NCBI GenBank assembly: GCA_900551335.1
Contig: URVO01000076.1
Coordinates: forward strand, 1-6,500
Direction of reading: 5' to 3'
Length of the DNA: 6,500 nucleotides
Source of the DNA: an uncultured Phascolarctobacterium sp.
Lineage (GTDB): Bacteria > Bacillota > Negativicutes > Acidaminococcales > Acidaminococcaceae
The notes under the pieces were generated by a model. That model was given only the letters and a program-made list of their open reading frames with translations. It did not search any database and was not told the DNA's origin. This document shows, piece after piece, positions 1-5,499 of this stretch (its first letter is position 1; the number at the start of each line of letters is the position of its first letter). Position numbers and translations under genes: made by a program.

Positions 1-541
1 CCAGCTTCTTTTGATAAGCAGCATAAATTTTTGCTACCTGCTGCTCATGAAATTCGCCTGCGGCCTGCGCAAATTCGCTTGGCGTCTGTAGCGCGTTCTT
101 CGCGTTGCTGATATAGTTAAGAATCGTCGTATCCTTAAAGCGTTTGTCGTCAAGGTTCATCTCCTTGAGCACCTGCTTGATGATATTCTTCGTATCCGTC
201 GTATCATAAATAGCAAAATTGTTGCTGTAGGTGCCCAGCTTGTCTATATCATAACGCAGCACACGCGCACAGAAGGCGTGGAAGGTAAACAGCCACACGC
301 TTTGCGCAGCTGCTCCGGCAATTCGGTCCACACGCTCGCGCATTTCTCTGGCGGCCTTATTCGTAAAGGTAATCGCCAAAATGCGGTAAGGACGCACGCC
401 CTGCTGCAAAAGATGCGCAATACGGCAGGTCAGGACCTTCGTCTTGCCGCTGCCTGCACCTGCCAAAATCAGCATCGGTCCATTGATAGTCTGTACTGCT
501 TCTATTTGTTTTGAATTCAATCCCTGCATAGTATCTGTCAT
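1..541 (-). CDS. pcrA: ATP-dependent DNA helicase PcrA/UvrD, N-terminal part (cut by window edge)
   Basis: Superfamily 1A 3'-5' DNA helicase, which acts in nucleotide-excision repair and in clearing proteins or blocked intermediates from DNA. Only the first 180 residues are visible; the family is usually about 700-780 residues, so the gene continues leftwards out of the window. The visible part is the start of domain 1A: a Q-motif region (LNSKQIEAV, residues 8-16), Walker A AGAGSGKT (27-34), motif Ia ITFTNKAAREM (57-67) and motif Ib TFHAFCARVLR (86-96). The DEXX-box lies beyond the edge. The start is the ATG at 541-539, preceded by GGAGG ten bases upstream; a second in-frame ATG is codon 5. 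In Bacillota the single housekeeping copy is normally PcrA, but UvrD or Rep paralogues cannot be excluded from this fragment. No LigA gene, a frequent downstream partner of pcrA, can be checked here. Confidence 0.93.
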   Translation of the reverse strand, partial: MTDTMQGLNSKQIEAVQTINGPMLILAGAGSGKTKVLTCRIAHLLQQGVRPYRILAITFTNKAAREMRERVDRIAGAAAQSVWLFTFHAFCARVLRYDIDKLGTYSNNFAIYDTTDTKNIIKQVLKEMNLDDKRFKDTTILNYISNAKNALQTPSEFAQAAGEFHEQQVAKIYAAYQKKL

Positions 542-609
542 TAGTCTGCTTCCTCCATATCCTCCCGGAATACCCTGTATCCCAGCCTAAATAAAAAACA
601 TCATTAGTC

Positions 610-624
610 ATTATATTATATCAC
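610..624 (-). promoter_or_regulatory. Candidate extended -10 promoter for the helicase gene
   Basis: Read on the minus strand, TGA-TATAAT occupies 623-615 and a second TATAAT overlaps it at 615-610. The TGn before the first hexamer makes an extended -10. No good -35 hexamer is found 16-18 bases upstream, which extended -10 promoters can tolerate. Transcription would start near 605-608, leaving a leader of about 65 bases to the ATG at 541. Moderate support only, since the region is AT-rich and such hexamers arise by chance. Confidence 0.45.
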
Positions 625-676
625 AAAAAAGGCTCCTTAGGCGACCATCTATCCATAGCAAAATACTAGGAAAATA

Positions 677-705
677 TTGAGTGCAGTCTGCCAATATGTT
701 AGAAT
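677..705 (+). promoter_or_regulatory. Promoter of the ttcA-type gene
   Basis: TTGAGT (677-682), a 17-bp spacer and TAGAAT (700-705) form a sigma-A-type promoter, with TGT directly before the -10 (extended -10). Transcription should begin near 711-713. This places an upstream in-frame start codon at 681 inside the promoter and supports the ATG at 738 as the real start. Confidence 0.7.
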
Positions 706-737
706 ATAAGCATCCTGTTAAGAAAAGAGGCTTATGT

Positions 738-1532
738 ATGGCTAAAAATAAATCGTTCGTTCCTGCTGAGGATTTAAGCAAATTATGGCGCGCCCTTATC
801 GAATTCGATATGCTGCAGCCCGGCGACCGCATTCTCGTCGGTCTCAGCGGCGGCAAGGACAGCATGCTTTTGACCGCGATGCTCGCAGAAATCAAAAAAT
901 ATTCGCCTATTCCCTTTGAGCTCGCCTGCTACACCGTCAACGGCATGTTTGCGCCCAATTTTCCCAAGACCGAGCTGGAGGAATTCTGCGCTCGCTTCGG
1001 CCTTACGCATTACAGTGACGACGTCAATGTCATGGAGGCTCACGCCAAAAAAGGCGGCAGTCCCTGCTTCACCTGCGCCTACTTCCGCCGCGCTGCTACC
1101 AACCGCCGCGCCAAGGAGCTGGGCTTCAACAAGGTGGCGCTCGCCCATCATAATGACGATGCCGTAGAAACATTTTTCATGAATCTCATGACCAGCGGCC
1201 AAATGCGCACCTTTCTGCCGGTAACGCCGCTGTCGCGCAGCGGTATCACCGTATTGCGTCCGCTGCTCTACTATCGCGAAAGCGAAATCCGTGAGCTCGT
1301 CGCCAAGCTCGGCCTGCAGCCCATCAAAAACCCCTGCCCCTACGACGGCCACACCATGCGTCAGGATATCAAGGAGCATATCGCCAAGCTCGACGCGCTC
1401 TATCCTGATGTTTATGACCATCTGGCCGCCGCTATGCGCTGCAGCGACAAGCAGGAGCTGTGGCCGGAAAAGCCCGGCAAGGAGCTGCTCAGCAAATTTC
1501 ACGCCTTCTGGGGCCGCAATAAAAATATATAA
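738..1532 (+). CDS. ttcA: TtcA-type PP-loop tRNA 2-thiocytidine biosynthesis protein
   Basis: Predicted cytoplasmic ATP-dependent tRNA thiolase. In the TtcA family the PP-loop adenylates C32 of target tRNAs and a [4Fe-4S] cluster delivers sulfur to make 2-thiocytidine. The 264-residue product shows the PP-loop SGGKDS (37-42), a CxxC pair in PCFTCAYFRR (C110, C113), the family block AHHNDDAVET (136-145) and a third cysteine in NPCPYDG (C200). The two-plus-one cysteine arrangement matches the cluster ligands of group I TtcA; the terminal zinc fingers typical of group II TtuA are absent. The start is ATG 738, with AAGAGG at 725-730 seven bases upstream. The gene stands alone on its own promoter and has no clear terminator, so some readthrough into the cold-shock gene is possible. 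Family assignment is firm; the exact tRNA substrate is inferred. Confidence 0.88.
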   Translation: MAKNKSFVPAEDLSKLWRALIEFDMLQPGDRILVGLSGGKDSMLLTAMLAEIKKYSPIPFELACYTVNGMFAPNFPKTELEEFCARFGLTHYSDDVNVMEAHAKKGGSPCFTCAYFRRAATNRRAKELGFNKVALAHHNDDAVETFFMNLMTSGQMRTFLPVTPLSRSGITVLRPLLYYRESEIRELVAKLGLQPIKNPCPYDGHTMRQDIKEHIAKLDALYPDVYDHLAAAMRCSDKQELWPEKPGKELLSKFHAFWGRNKNI

Positions 1533-1552
1533 TAATTTTCTGAAATTTCCTG

Positions 1553-1581
1553 TTGATTTTTTCCTCCTCCTTTGCTATAAT
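1553..1581 (+). promoter_or_regulatory. Strong promoter of the cold-shock gene
   Basis: TTGATT (1553-1558), exactly 17 bp, then a consensus TATAAT (1576-1581) preceded by TGC, an extended -10. The start should fall near 1587-1589, giving a leader of only about 42 bases. That is much shorter than the long thermosensitive leader of E. coli cspA, so leader-based cold induction is not evident. Confidence 0.8.
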
Positions 1582-1586
1582 AATTA

Positions 1587-1598
1587 CAACAGCTGTTG
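1587..1598. repeat. Perfect 12-bp palindrome at the predicted transcription start
   Basis: CAACAGCTGTTG is a complete inverted repeat with no spacer. It begins about six bases after the -10 hexamer of the cold-shock promoter, so it covers the predicted +1. It could be an operator or, in RNA, a short 5'-end structure, though a stem without a loop cannot fold fully. Function is inferred from position only. Confidence 0.5.
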
Positions 1599-1629
1599 GA
1601 ATTTACTGAAAGTTCAAGGAGGATATAAC

Positions 1630-1836
1630 ATGCTCAACATAGGCACTGTGAAATGGTTCGATCCGCTTAAAGGCTATGGCTTTATTGAACGCCGCAGCGG
1701 CGAAGACGTTTTCGTACATTTCAGCGCTGTAAAAACTCATGGCTATCGCTGTCTTGATTCCGGCCAGCGAGTTTCCTATCAGCTGGCCAAGGGCAAAAAC
1801 GGCCTAATGGCAATCAACGTCACACCGCTTGCCTAA
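1630..1836 (+). CDS. Cold-shock-domain protein (Csp family)
   Basis: Small single-domain nucleic-acid chaperone of 68 residues, the normal size for CspA/CspB proteins. It binds single-stranded RNA and DNA through an OB fold. Visible motifs are the GTVKWF first strand (5-10), RNP1 KGYGFIE (14-20) and RNP2 DVFVHFS (26-32). The C-terminal strand reads GLMAINV (58-64), where most family members have a GPQAANV-like sequence, so this is a somewhat divergent paralogue. The start is ATG 1630, seven bases after a perfect AAGGAGG (1616-1622). It has its own extended -10 promoter and ends before a strong hairpin, so it is a single-gene unit. Whether it responds to cold or is constitutive cannot be told from the sequence. 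Confidence 0.95.
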   Translation: MLNIGTVKWFDPLKGYGFIERRSGEDVFVHFSAVKTHGYRCLDSGQRVSYQLAKGKNGLMAINVTPLA

Positions 1837-1892
1837 AACAAGCTGTGTATAAAGTCTCTCTTATTTCTTTTCCTATTTCTTTGTAAGAGGGA

Positions 1893-1933
1893 AAAAAGAC
1901 CTTCCGTCTGATGTCAAGACAGAAGGTCTTTTT
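1893..1933. terminator. Bidirectional intrinsic terminator between csp and the M48 peptidase gene
   Basis: AAAAAGACCTTC (1893-1904) pairs with GAAGGTCTTTTT (1922-1933), a 12-bp stem. After one mismatch, GTCT/AGAC (1906-1909 with 1917-1920) continues it around a 7-base loop. T runs appear at the 3' end on both strands, five on plus and six on minus, as expected for a shared terminator of converging genes. Confidence 0.9.
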
Positions 1934-1946
1934 CTATGTCCAAATT

Positions 1947-3026
1947 TTATTTTCTCTTGCTGCTCTGCGGTTTAGCATCGTTGGCGTTAGCCAGCGGTGC
2001 CCATTGACGCAGCATGTCTGCACAGGCCGCTGCATATGCTCCGGCGCTGCCAAACGCACCTGCATCCTGCTGATACAGACGCAGCACCTGAATATCATCA
2101 TAATAAATATCGGCAGTGCTGCCATTGTCATGGACTACAAAATGATTCGGGTTAACAGGTCCGCGCTGGCGTACCTGCCACAGGCCGCCTGCCAGCATAT
2201 AGGCACGGTACTTTGCCTTCGTATTGCCGATGCTCTGGCTGATATTAAAGCTCCAGCTGCCTTCCTTGACAGTCGCAAGGTTATCATCCGTAACAACAAC
2301 ATCAGGATGAATATTATACTCCTTGAGCTGCTTCATCACGCGTTTCACGCGCTCCTCCGGCTCCGGATGGCTGCTAAACAGACCATATTTGGCGCCGCCG
2401 CCCTGCTTCGACAAATCATCAAGCTTCCACACCGTAATCAGCATGCTATAAGGATTAAAACCGGCAGCAATAGAGTTTTTCACGCCCTCCTTATCCGCAC
2501 CGCGCTCGTCGGTACGGCTATAACCGGCAAAAAGCGCCTGCTGCGCTGCCTGCACAAGGCCCATGCCCTGTCCCTTCGTCGCAACAATAAGTATCAGCGA
2601 GGTCCACATCTGCTTTTCAATCGCGTTCACCGTATGCTTTTTCGCTACGTGACCAACCTCATGGCCTAAAACGCCGGAAAGCTCGGCATCTGTCGGCATA
2701 TAATCTATGAGTCCCTTATAAACGTAGATAAAGCCGCCGGGACAAGCCAGTGCATTGACCTCATTGCAGTTCAGCACCTTGAAGGAATAGGTCAGCTCGT
2801 CGCGGCCGCACACCTTCGCCAGTCTTTGGCCGATATTATTCACGCGCTCCTGCAGATACGGATCCTGCAGCACGCCATACTTCGCCTCCAGTGACTGCGC
2901 CGTCTCGCGCCCCATCTTTATTTCATCCTCAAGGCTAATCATCCCTGCCTCGGCCTGCTGTCCGCCAACAAAGAAGCTGCAGGCCATGAACACAGTCATC
3001 AAAAAACGTAATAGTATCTTCCTCAC
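1947..3026 (-). CDS. Exported M48-family zinc metallopeptidase
   Basis: Predicted zinc-dependent peptidase of the envelope, related to BepA/LoiP/YcaL-type M48 proteins that handle misfolded envelope proteins. The 359-residue product begins with a signal peptide: positively charged start, hydrophobic stretch 4-22 and a likely signal peptidase I site after AEA (25-27). The active-site helix HEVGH is at 122-126 and the third ligand E174 lies in SRTDERGAD (170-178). The SSHPEPEERV block (218-227) typical of secreted M48 proteins follows. Residues about 240-359 form a C-terminal extension I do not recognise. The start is GTG 3026, six bases after AAGGGAG (3039-3033); the upstream in-frame GTG at 3113 lies inside the preceding gene and would destroy the signal peptide. 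It follows the CoA-transferase gene by 25 bp and is probably co-transcribed. The physiological substrate is unknown. Confidence 0.9.
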   Translation of the reverse strand: MRKILLRFLMTVFMACSFFVGGQQAEAGMISLEDEIKMGRETAQSLEAKYGVLQDPYLQERVNNIGQRLAKVCGRDELTYSFKVLNCNEVNALACPGGFIYVYKGLIDYMPTDAELSGVLGHEVGHVAKKHTVNAIEKQMWTSLILIVATKGQGMGLVQAAQQALFAGYSRTDERGADKEGVKNSIAAGFNPYSMLITVWKLDDLSKQGGGAKYGLFSSHPEPEERVKRVMKQLKEYNIHPDVVVTDDNLATVKEGSWSFNISQSIGNTKAKYRAYMLAGGLWQVRQRGPVNPNHFVVHDNGSTADIYYDDIQVLRLYQQDAGAFGSAGAYAAACADMLRQWAPLANANDAKPQSSKRK

Positions 3027-3051
3027 TTTATGCTCCCTTCTGCCCTCAGGC

Positions 3052-4197
3052 TCACAGCACAGCCTTTGCCGCTCTAAGCTCTGCAAGCTGCTCTTCACTA
3101 TAGCCAAGCTCACGCAAAACCTCCTGCGTATGCTCGCCTAAGCGCGGCGCACGGCGGGTAATCGCGCTCTGCGCGGCGCTGAACTTTACCGGACCGCCAA
3201 GGTAATGCAGCCTGCCCAAATCGCAGTCTGCCTCCTGCACGATGTCCTCCTGCTGCGTCAGCTCGCTCTGCAGCGCCTCCTCCAAGCTGCACACAGGCGT
3301 CACGCAGAACTCCGCGCCGCCGATAAGCTCCAGCCATTCGGCCTGCGTTTTCTCGGCAAGCTTCTGCTTCAGCAGCTGCAGCAGCTCGTCCTCATGTGCA
3401 AAATCATACTGCCGCTTTTCCAGCTCCGGACATTCGATTAAATCACAGAAGCGCTGCCAGAACTTCGGCTCAATCGTGCCGACCGTAAGATAACGTCCGT
3501 CCTTCGTGCGGTAGATATTATAATAATGAGCGATACGGCCAAAGGGCTTATCGCCCGTCTCCGCACAGCCCCACAGCGCACTTGCGCCTGTGACCTGCAT
3601 CGACAGCGCCGTTGCATAAAGATTAACGTCCAGCCACTGTCCCTCGCCGCTGCGCTCACGCGCAAACAGCGCCATGCTGATAGCACTCAGCGCATTCAGA
3701 CCGCTGCCAATCGCCGAAACCTGCACCTCGGAAACGCAGGCACGGCCAAGATCATCAAGGCTGTTGAGTCCGGCCAGACCGATAACATTCAAATCATGCG
3801 CAGGCTTATGGCACTTCTGTCCAAAGCCGGTAATCGAGCAGTAAACAAGCCGCGGATTGATTTTATGCACTGTCTCGTAATCCAGACCATAACGCGCCAA
3901 GTAACCTGGACGGAAGCCCTCCAGAAAAACGTCCGCCTCGGACAAAAGCTTCAAAAGCAGCTCTCTGCCGCCCTCTGCCTTCAGATTCAGCGCCACGCCA
4001 CGCTTATTCCTGTTCAGCATCAGATGCCAAAAGCTCATGCCCGGCTCCTTCTCCGGCCAGAAGCGACGCGTCGCATCTCCTGCCAAATCCTCTATTTTTA
4101 TAACATCGGCGCCATAATCACCCAAAAGCATACCGCAGTATTGTCCAGGCAGCCACTTAGAAAAATCTATTACCTTTACGCCCTCTAAAAGCTTCAC
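3052..4197 (-). CDS. CaiB/BaiF (family III) CoA-transferase-like protein
   Basis: Cytoplasmic protein of 381 residues, the usual family length. Family III enzymes move CoA between carboxylic acids, or in the AMACR branch racemise 2-methylacyl-CoAs. Family signatures are GQYCGMLLGDYGADVIKIE (18-36), NRNKRGVALNLK (62-73), EGFRPG (93-98), SITGFGQ (121-127), HDLN (134-137) and SGEGQWLDV (183-191). H134 sits where AMACR has its catalytic His. The Asp expected near 162, aligned by its distance from the SGxGQ block, appears to be Ala in VSAIGSG (160-166), so catalysis may be lost or altered. Start choice: a GTG at 4206 overlaps the ribosome binding site AAGGAG (4211-4206), so GTG 4197, eight bases downstream, is preferred; TTG 4200 is a weaker option. 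The acid substrate cannot be predicted. The gene leads a probable two-gene unit with the M48 peptidase. Confidence 0.88.
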   Translation of the reverse strand: MKLLEGVKVIDFSKWLPGQYCGMLLGDYGADVIKIEDLAGDATRRFWPEKEPGMSFWHLMLNRNKRGVALNLKAEGGRELLLKLLSEADVFLEGFRPGYLARYGLDYETVHKINPRLVYCSITGFGQKCHKPAHDLNVIGLAGLNSLDDLGRACVSEVQVSAIGSGLNALSAISMALFARERSGEGQWLDVNLYATALSMQVTGASALWGCAETGDKPFGRIAHYYNIYRTKDGRYLTVGTIEPKFWQRFCDLIECPELEKRQYDFAHEDELLQLLKQKLAEKTQAEWLELIGGAEFCVTPVCSLEEALQSELTQQEDIVQEADCDLGRLHYLGGPVKFSAAQSAITRRAPRLGEHTQEVLRELGYSEEQLAELRAAKAVL

Positions 4198-4228
4198 CAA
4201 TATCACTCCTTATCTATATTCAGACCAG

Positions 4229-4249
4229 TTTGTATAAATATTCTACAAA
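4229..4249. repeat. Inverted repeat in the divergent CoA-transferase/thiW intergenic region
   Basis: TTTGTA (4229-4234) and TACAAA (4244-4249) are perfect 6-bp arms separated by nine AT-rich bases. The element lies about 30-50 bases upstream of the CoA-transferase start and about 27 bp upstream of the thiW -35. It may be an operator for the minus-strand unit, for which no good promoter was seen otherwise. AT-rich chance occurrence is possible. Confidence 0.35.
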
Positions 4250-4275
4250 AACACTGCTAAATCCTCTCTAAGTAT

Positions 4276-4303
4276 TTGAAAAATTCCAGTTCAATGCTAT
4301 AAT
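4276..4303 (+). promoter_or_regulatory. Promoter of the thiW-membrane protein-arsR unit
   Basis: TTGAAA (4276-4281), a 16-bp spacer and consensus TATAAT (4298-4303) preceded by TGC, an extended -10. Transcription should start near 4309-4311, leaving a leader of about 45 bases, too short to hold a TPP riboswitch. TTGAA (4276-4280) and TTCAA (4290-4294) form an inverted repeat over the -35 and spacer, a plausible repressor position, possibly for the ArsR-type product of the third gene. Confidence 0.75.
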
Positions 4304-4354
4304 AGTTAGGAGCAAGCTTACACTAACTCAAAATTTTTAAGCGAGGTATTTTTT

Positions 4355-4849
4355 ATGCAAACTCGAAAGCTCACATCTGCTGCACTGCTCGTGGCCATCG
4401 GCACGCTGAGTGCGCATTTGATTTATATTCCGGCAGGCATTGCCAAATGCTTTCCGGTACAACACGCCATCAACGTCATGGGAGCAGTGCTGCTCGGCCC
4501 TGACTATGCCGTAGCTATCGGCTTCCTCATCGCCTGCCTGCGCAATATGCTGGGCACAGGCTCACTGCTCGCCTTTCCGGGCAGTATGATTGGCGCTCTG
4601 CTTGCAGGACTGGCCTACAAGCGCTTTGCCACTATTCCTGCGGCTATGGCCGGAGAAATTTTCGGCACAGGCATCATCGGCGGTTTCGTAGCCTGGATTA
4701 TGGCGACCCTGCTGCTGGGCAGCAAGGCCGCAGCCTGGTTCTTCATCCCGCCCTTCCTCGTCAGCACTATCGGCGGCAGCATTATCGCCGGGCTGCTGCT
4801 CAAAGGCGGTCTGCTCAAGCAGTTTTCTGGCAATAAGGCGGACAAATGA
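4355..4849 (+). CDS. thiW: ThiW, S component of an energy-coupling-factor transporter (predicted thiazole uptake)
   Basis: Integral membrane protein of 164 residues with about five to six hydrophobic segments. ThiW proteins are predicted substrate-binding S components that bring hydroxyethylthiazole, the thiazole half of thiamin, into the cell using the shared EcfT/EcfA module encoded elsewhere. Recognisable family blocks are AKCFPVQHAINV (30-41), RNMLGTGSLLAFPGSMIG (63-80) and GEIFGTGIIG (100-109). The start is ATG 4355 with GAGG (4343-4346) eight bases upstream, a fairly weak site. It is the first gene of a three-gene unit, followed by an overlapping small membrane protein and an ArsR-type regulator. 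Two points are unusual: no TPP riboswitch precedes it, and no thiM, thiE or thiD lies nearby. The family call is by motif recall; the transported ligand is inferred and was not measured for this protein. Confidence 0.87.
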   Translation: MQTRKLTSAALLVAIGTLSAHLIYIPAGIAKCFPVQHAINVMGAVLLGPDYAVAIGFLIACLRNMLGTGSLLAFPGSMIGALLAGLAYKRFATIPAAMAGEIFGTGIIGGFVAWIMATLLLGSKAAAWFFIPPFLVSTIGGSIIAGLLLKGGLLKQFSGNKADK

Positions 4850-5142
4850 TGGATTTTTCACAAATAGTCAACTGGCTGCTCTATGCGTTTAGCGGTCTTT
4901 GCTTCGGCGTTTTCGCTTCACGCTATAGCGTGCTTTCTGCCGTCCATATCAAGCAAAGGTATCGCGAGGAAGGACTGGCCTGTATCTTCGGCTGCCTGCC
5001 GCAGCTGCTTTTCATTATTACTACGTTTTTTCTTTTTCCTACGTGGTTTATCAGCAAAACCCCAACCGGCGGCTTCTTTTACTACGCAGTTCTGGCCTAC
5101 TTTTTCAGTAAAGGTATGCGCCTAAATCACACTAACAAATAA
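4846..5142 (+). CDS. Small membrane protein of unknown function in the thiW unit
   Basis: I do not recognise this 98-residue protein. It has about three hydrophobic segments likely to cross the membrane: residues 7-24, 46-69 and 76-88. A basic loop (HIKQRYREE, 34-42) between the first two suggests this loop is cytoplasmic. C46 and C50 lie in the second segment. The first ATG overlaps the thiW stop as ATGA (4846-4849). A second ATG at 4849 sits seven bases after AAGGCGG (4835-4841) and may be the true start, giving 97 residues. Either way translation is probably coupled to thiW, so the protein may act with the transporter. It ends 14 bp before the regulator gene. Its codon use resembles the neighbours and it is a credible gene because of the overlap, ribosome site and coherent hydrophobic pattern. 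Confidence 0.78.
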   Translation: MMDFSQIVNWLLYAFSGLCFGVFASRYSVLSAVHIKQRYREEGLACIFGCLPQLLFIITTFFLFPTWFISKTPTGGFFYYAVLAYFFSKGMRLNHTNK

Positions 5143-5156
5143 AGCAGGTGAAACCA

Positions 5157-5483
5157 ATGACCCACACTCACTCTCTCCCCATTCCCGGTCATGAAAACGA
5201 AAAATATATCCAGCCGATGGCAGATATTTTTAAAGTACTCAGTGACCCGACACGTATCCGTATTCTCTCCCTACTTGCGCACGAGGAAATGTGCGTAACC
5301 TGTATTGCCGAAGCTCTCAACATGACGCACTCTGCAATTTCTCATCAGCTGCGCCTTCTGCGTGCAACGAACCTTGTTAAGTTCGTCAAGGACGGCAAGG
5401 AGGTTATCTATTCTCTCGATGATGCGCATGTGCTCAGCCTTTTTGACCAGGCACTTGACCACGTAAAGCATAAGCTGGGATAA
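5157..5483 (+). CDS. ArsR/SmtB-family metal-sensing repressor, CzrA-like
   Basis: Winged-helix DNA-binding protein of 108 residues, normal for the family. Such repressors leave their operator when metal binds. The core ADIFKVLSDPTRIRILSLL (22-40) is typical, and the recognition helix is MTHSAISHQLRLLR (56-69). The last helix carries D89, H91, H102 and H105. This D-x-H-x10-H-x2-H spacing equals the alpha5 zinc/cobalt site of CzrA. In addition C46 and C49 (EMCVTC) sit where SmtB has the Cys and Asp of its alpha3N site, and the N terminus is His-rich (H3, H5, H12), so a second metal site is possible. The start is ATG 5157, six bases after GGTG within GCAGGTG; an in-frame GTG at 5148 overlaps that site. 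It is the last gene of the thiW unit and is followed by a hairpin terminator. Zinc or cobalt sensing is inferred from ligands. Confidence 0.92.
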   Translation: MTHTHSLPIPGHENEKYIQPMADIFKVLSDPTRIRILSLLAHEEMCVTCIAEALNMTHSAISHQLRLLRATNLVKFVKDGKEVIYSLDDAHVLSLFDQALDHVKHKLG

Positions 5484-5499
5484 CACAATACAGAAACAC

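Noticed and set aside
541..558. Five-codon minicistron (MEEAD) ending in TAATG at the helicase start, as a possible translational leader
   Set aside because: Its ATG is only two bases after GGAGG, too close for efficient initiation, and the GGAGG inside it is simply the helicase ribosome site.
783..1502. Long open frame antisense to the ttcA-type gene (239 codons)
   Set aside because: It is a mirror of a real gene with GC-rich third positions, has no ribosome site, and its translation shows no recognisable motif while the sense strand has a full set of TtcA motifs.
1855..1892. Possible 9-bp stem TCTCTCTTA with TAAGAGGGA just before the terminator
   Set aside because: Includes a G-U pair, has a 20-base pyrimidine-rich loop and no T tract, and overlaps the edge of the much stronger terminator.
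1911..2669. Open frame antisense to the M48 peptidase gene (252 codons)
   Set aside because: Begins inside the terminator hairpin, lacks a ribosome site, and lies opposite the conserved HExxH gene.
2976..2992. Lipobox-like FMAC in the M48 signal peptide
   Set aside because: Phe at -3 is not typical and the hydrophobic stretch continues past the cysteine to a good AEA signal peptidase I site, so an exported non-lipoprotein is more likely.
3526..4188. Open frame antisense to the CoA-transferase gene (220 codons)
   Set aside because: No start signals, low-complexity basic translation, and the opposite strand carries clear family III motifs.
4311..4346. Possible GCTTA/TAAGC stem next to the thiW ribosome site
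   Set aside because: Only five pairs around a 17-base loop; too weak to claim a regulatory RNA structure.
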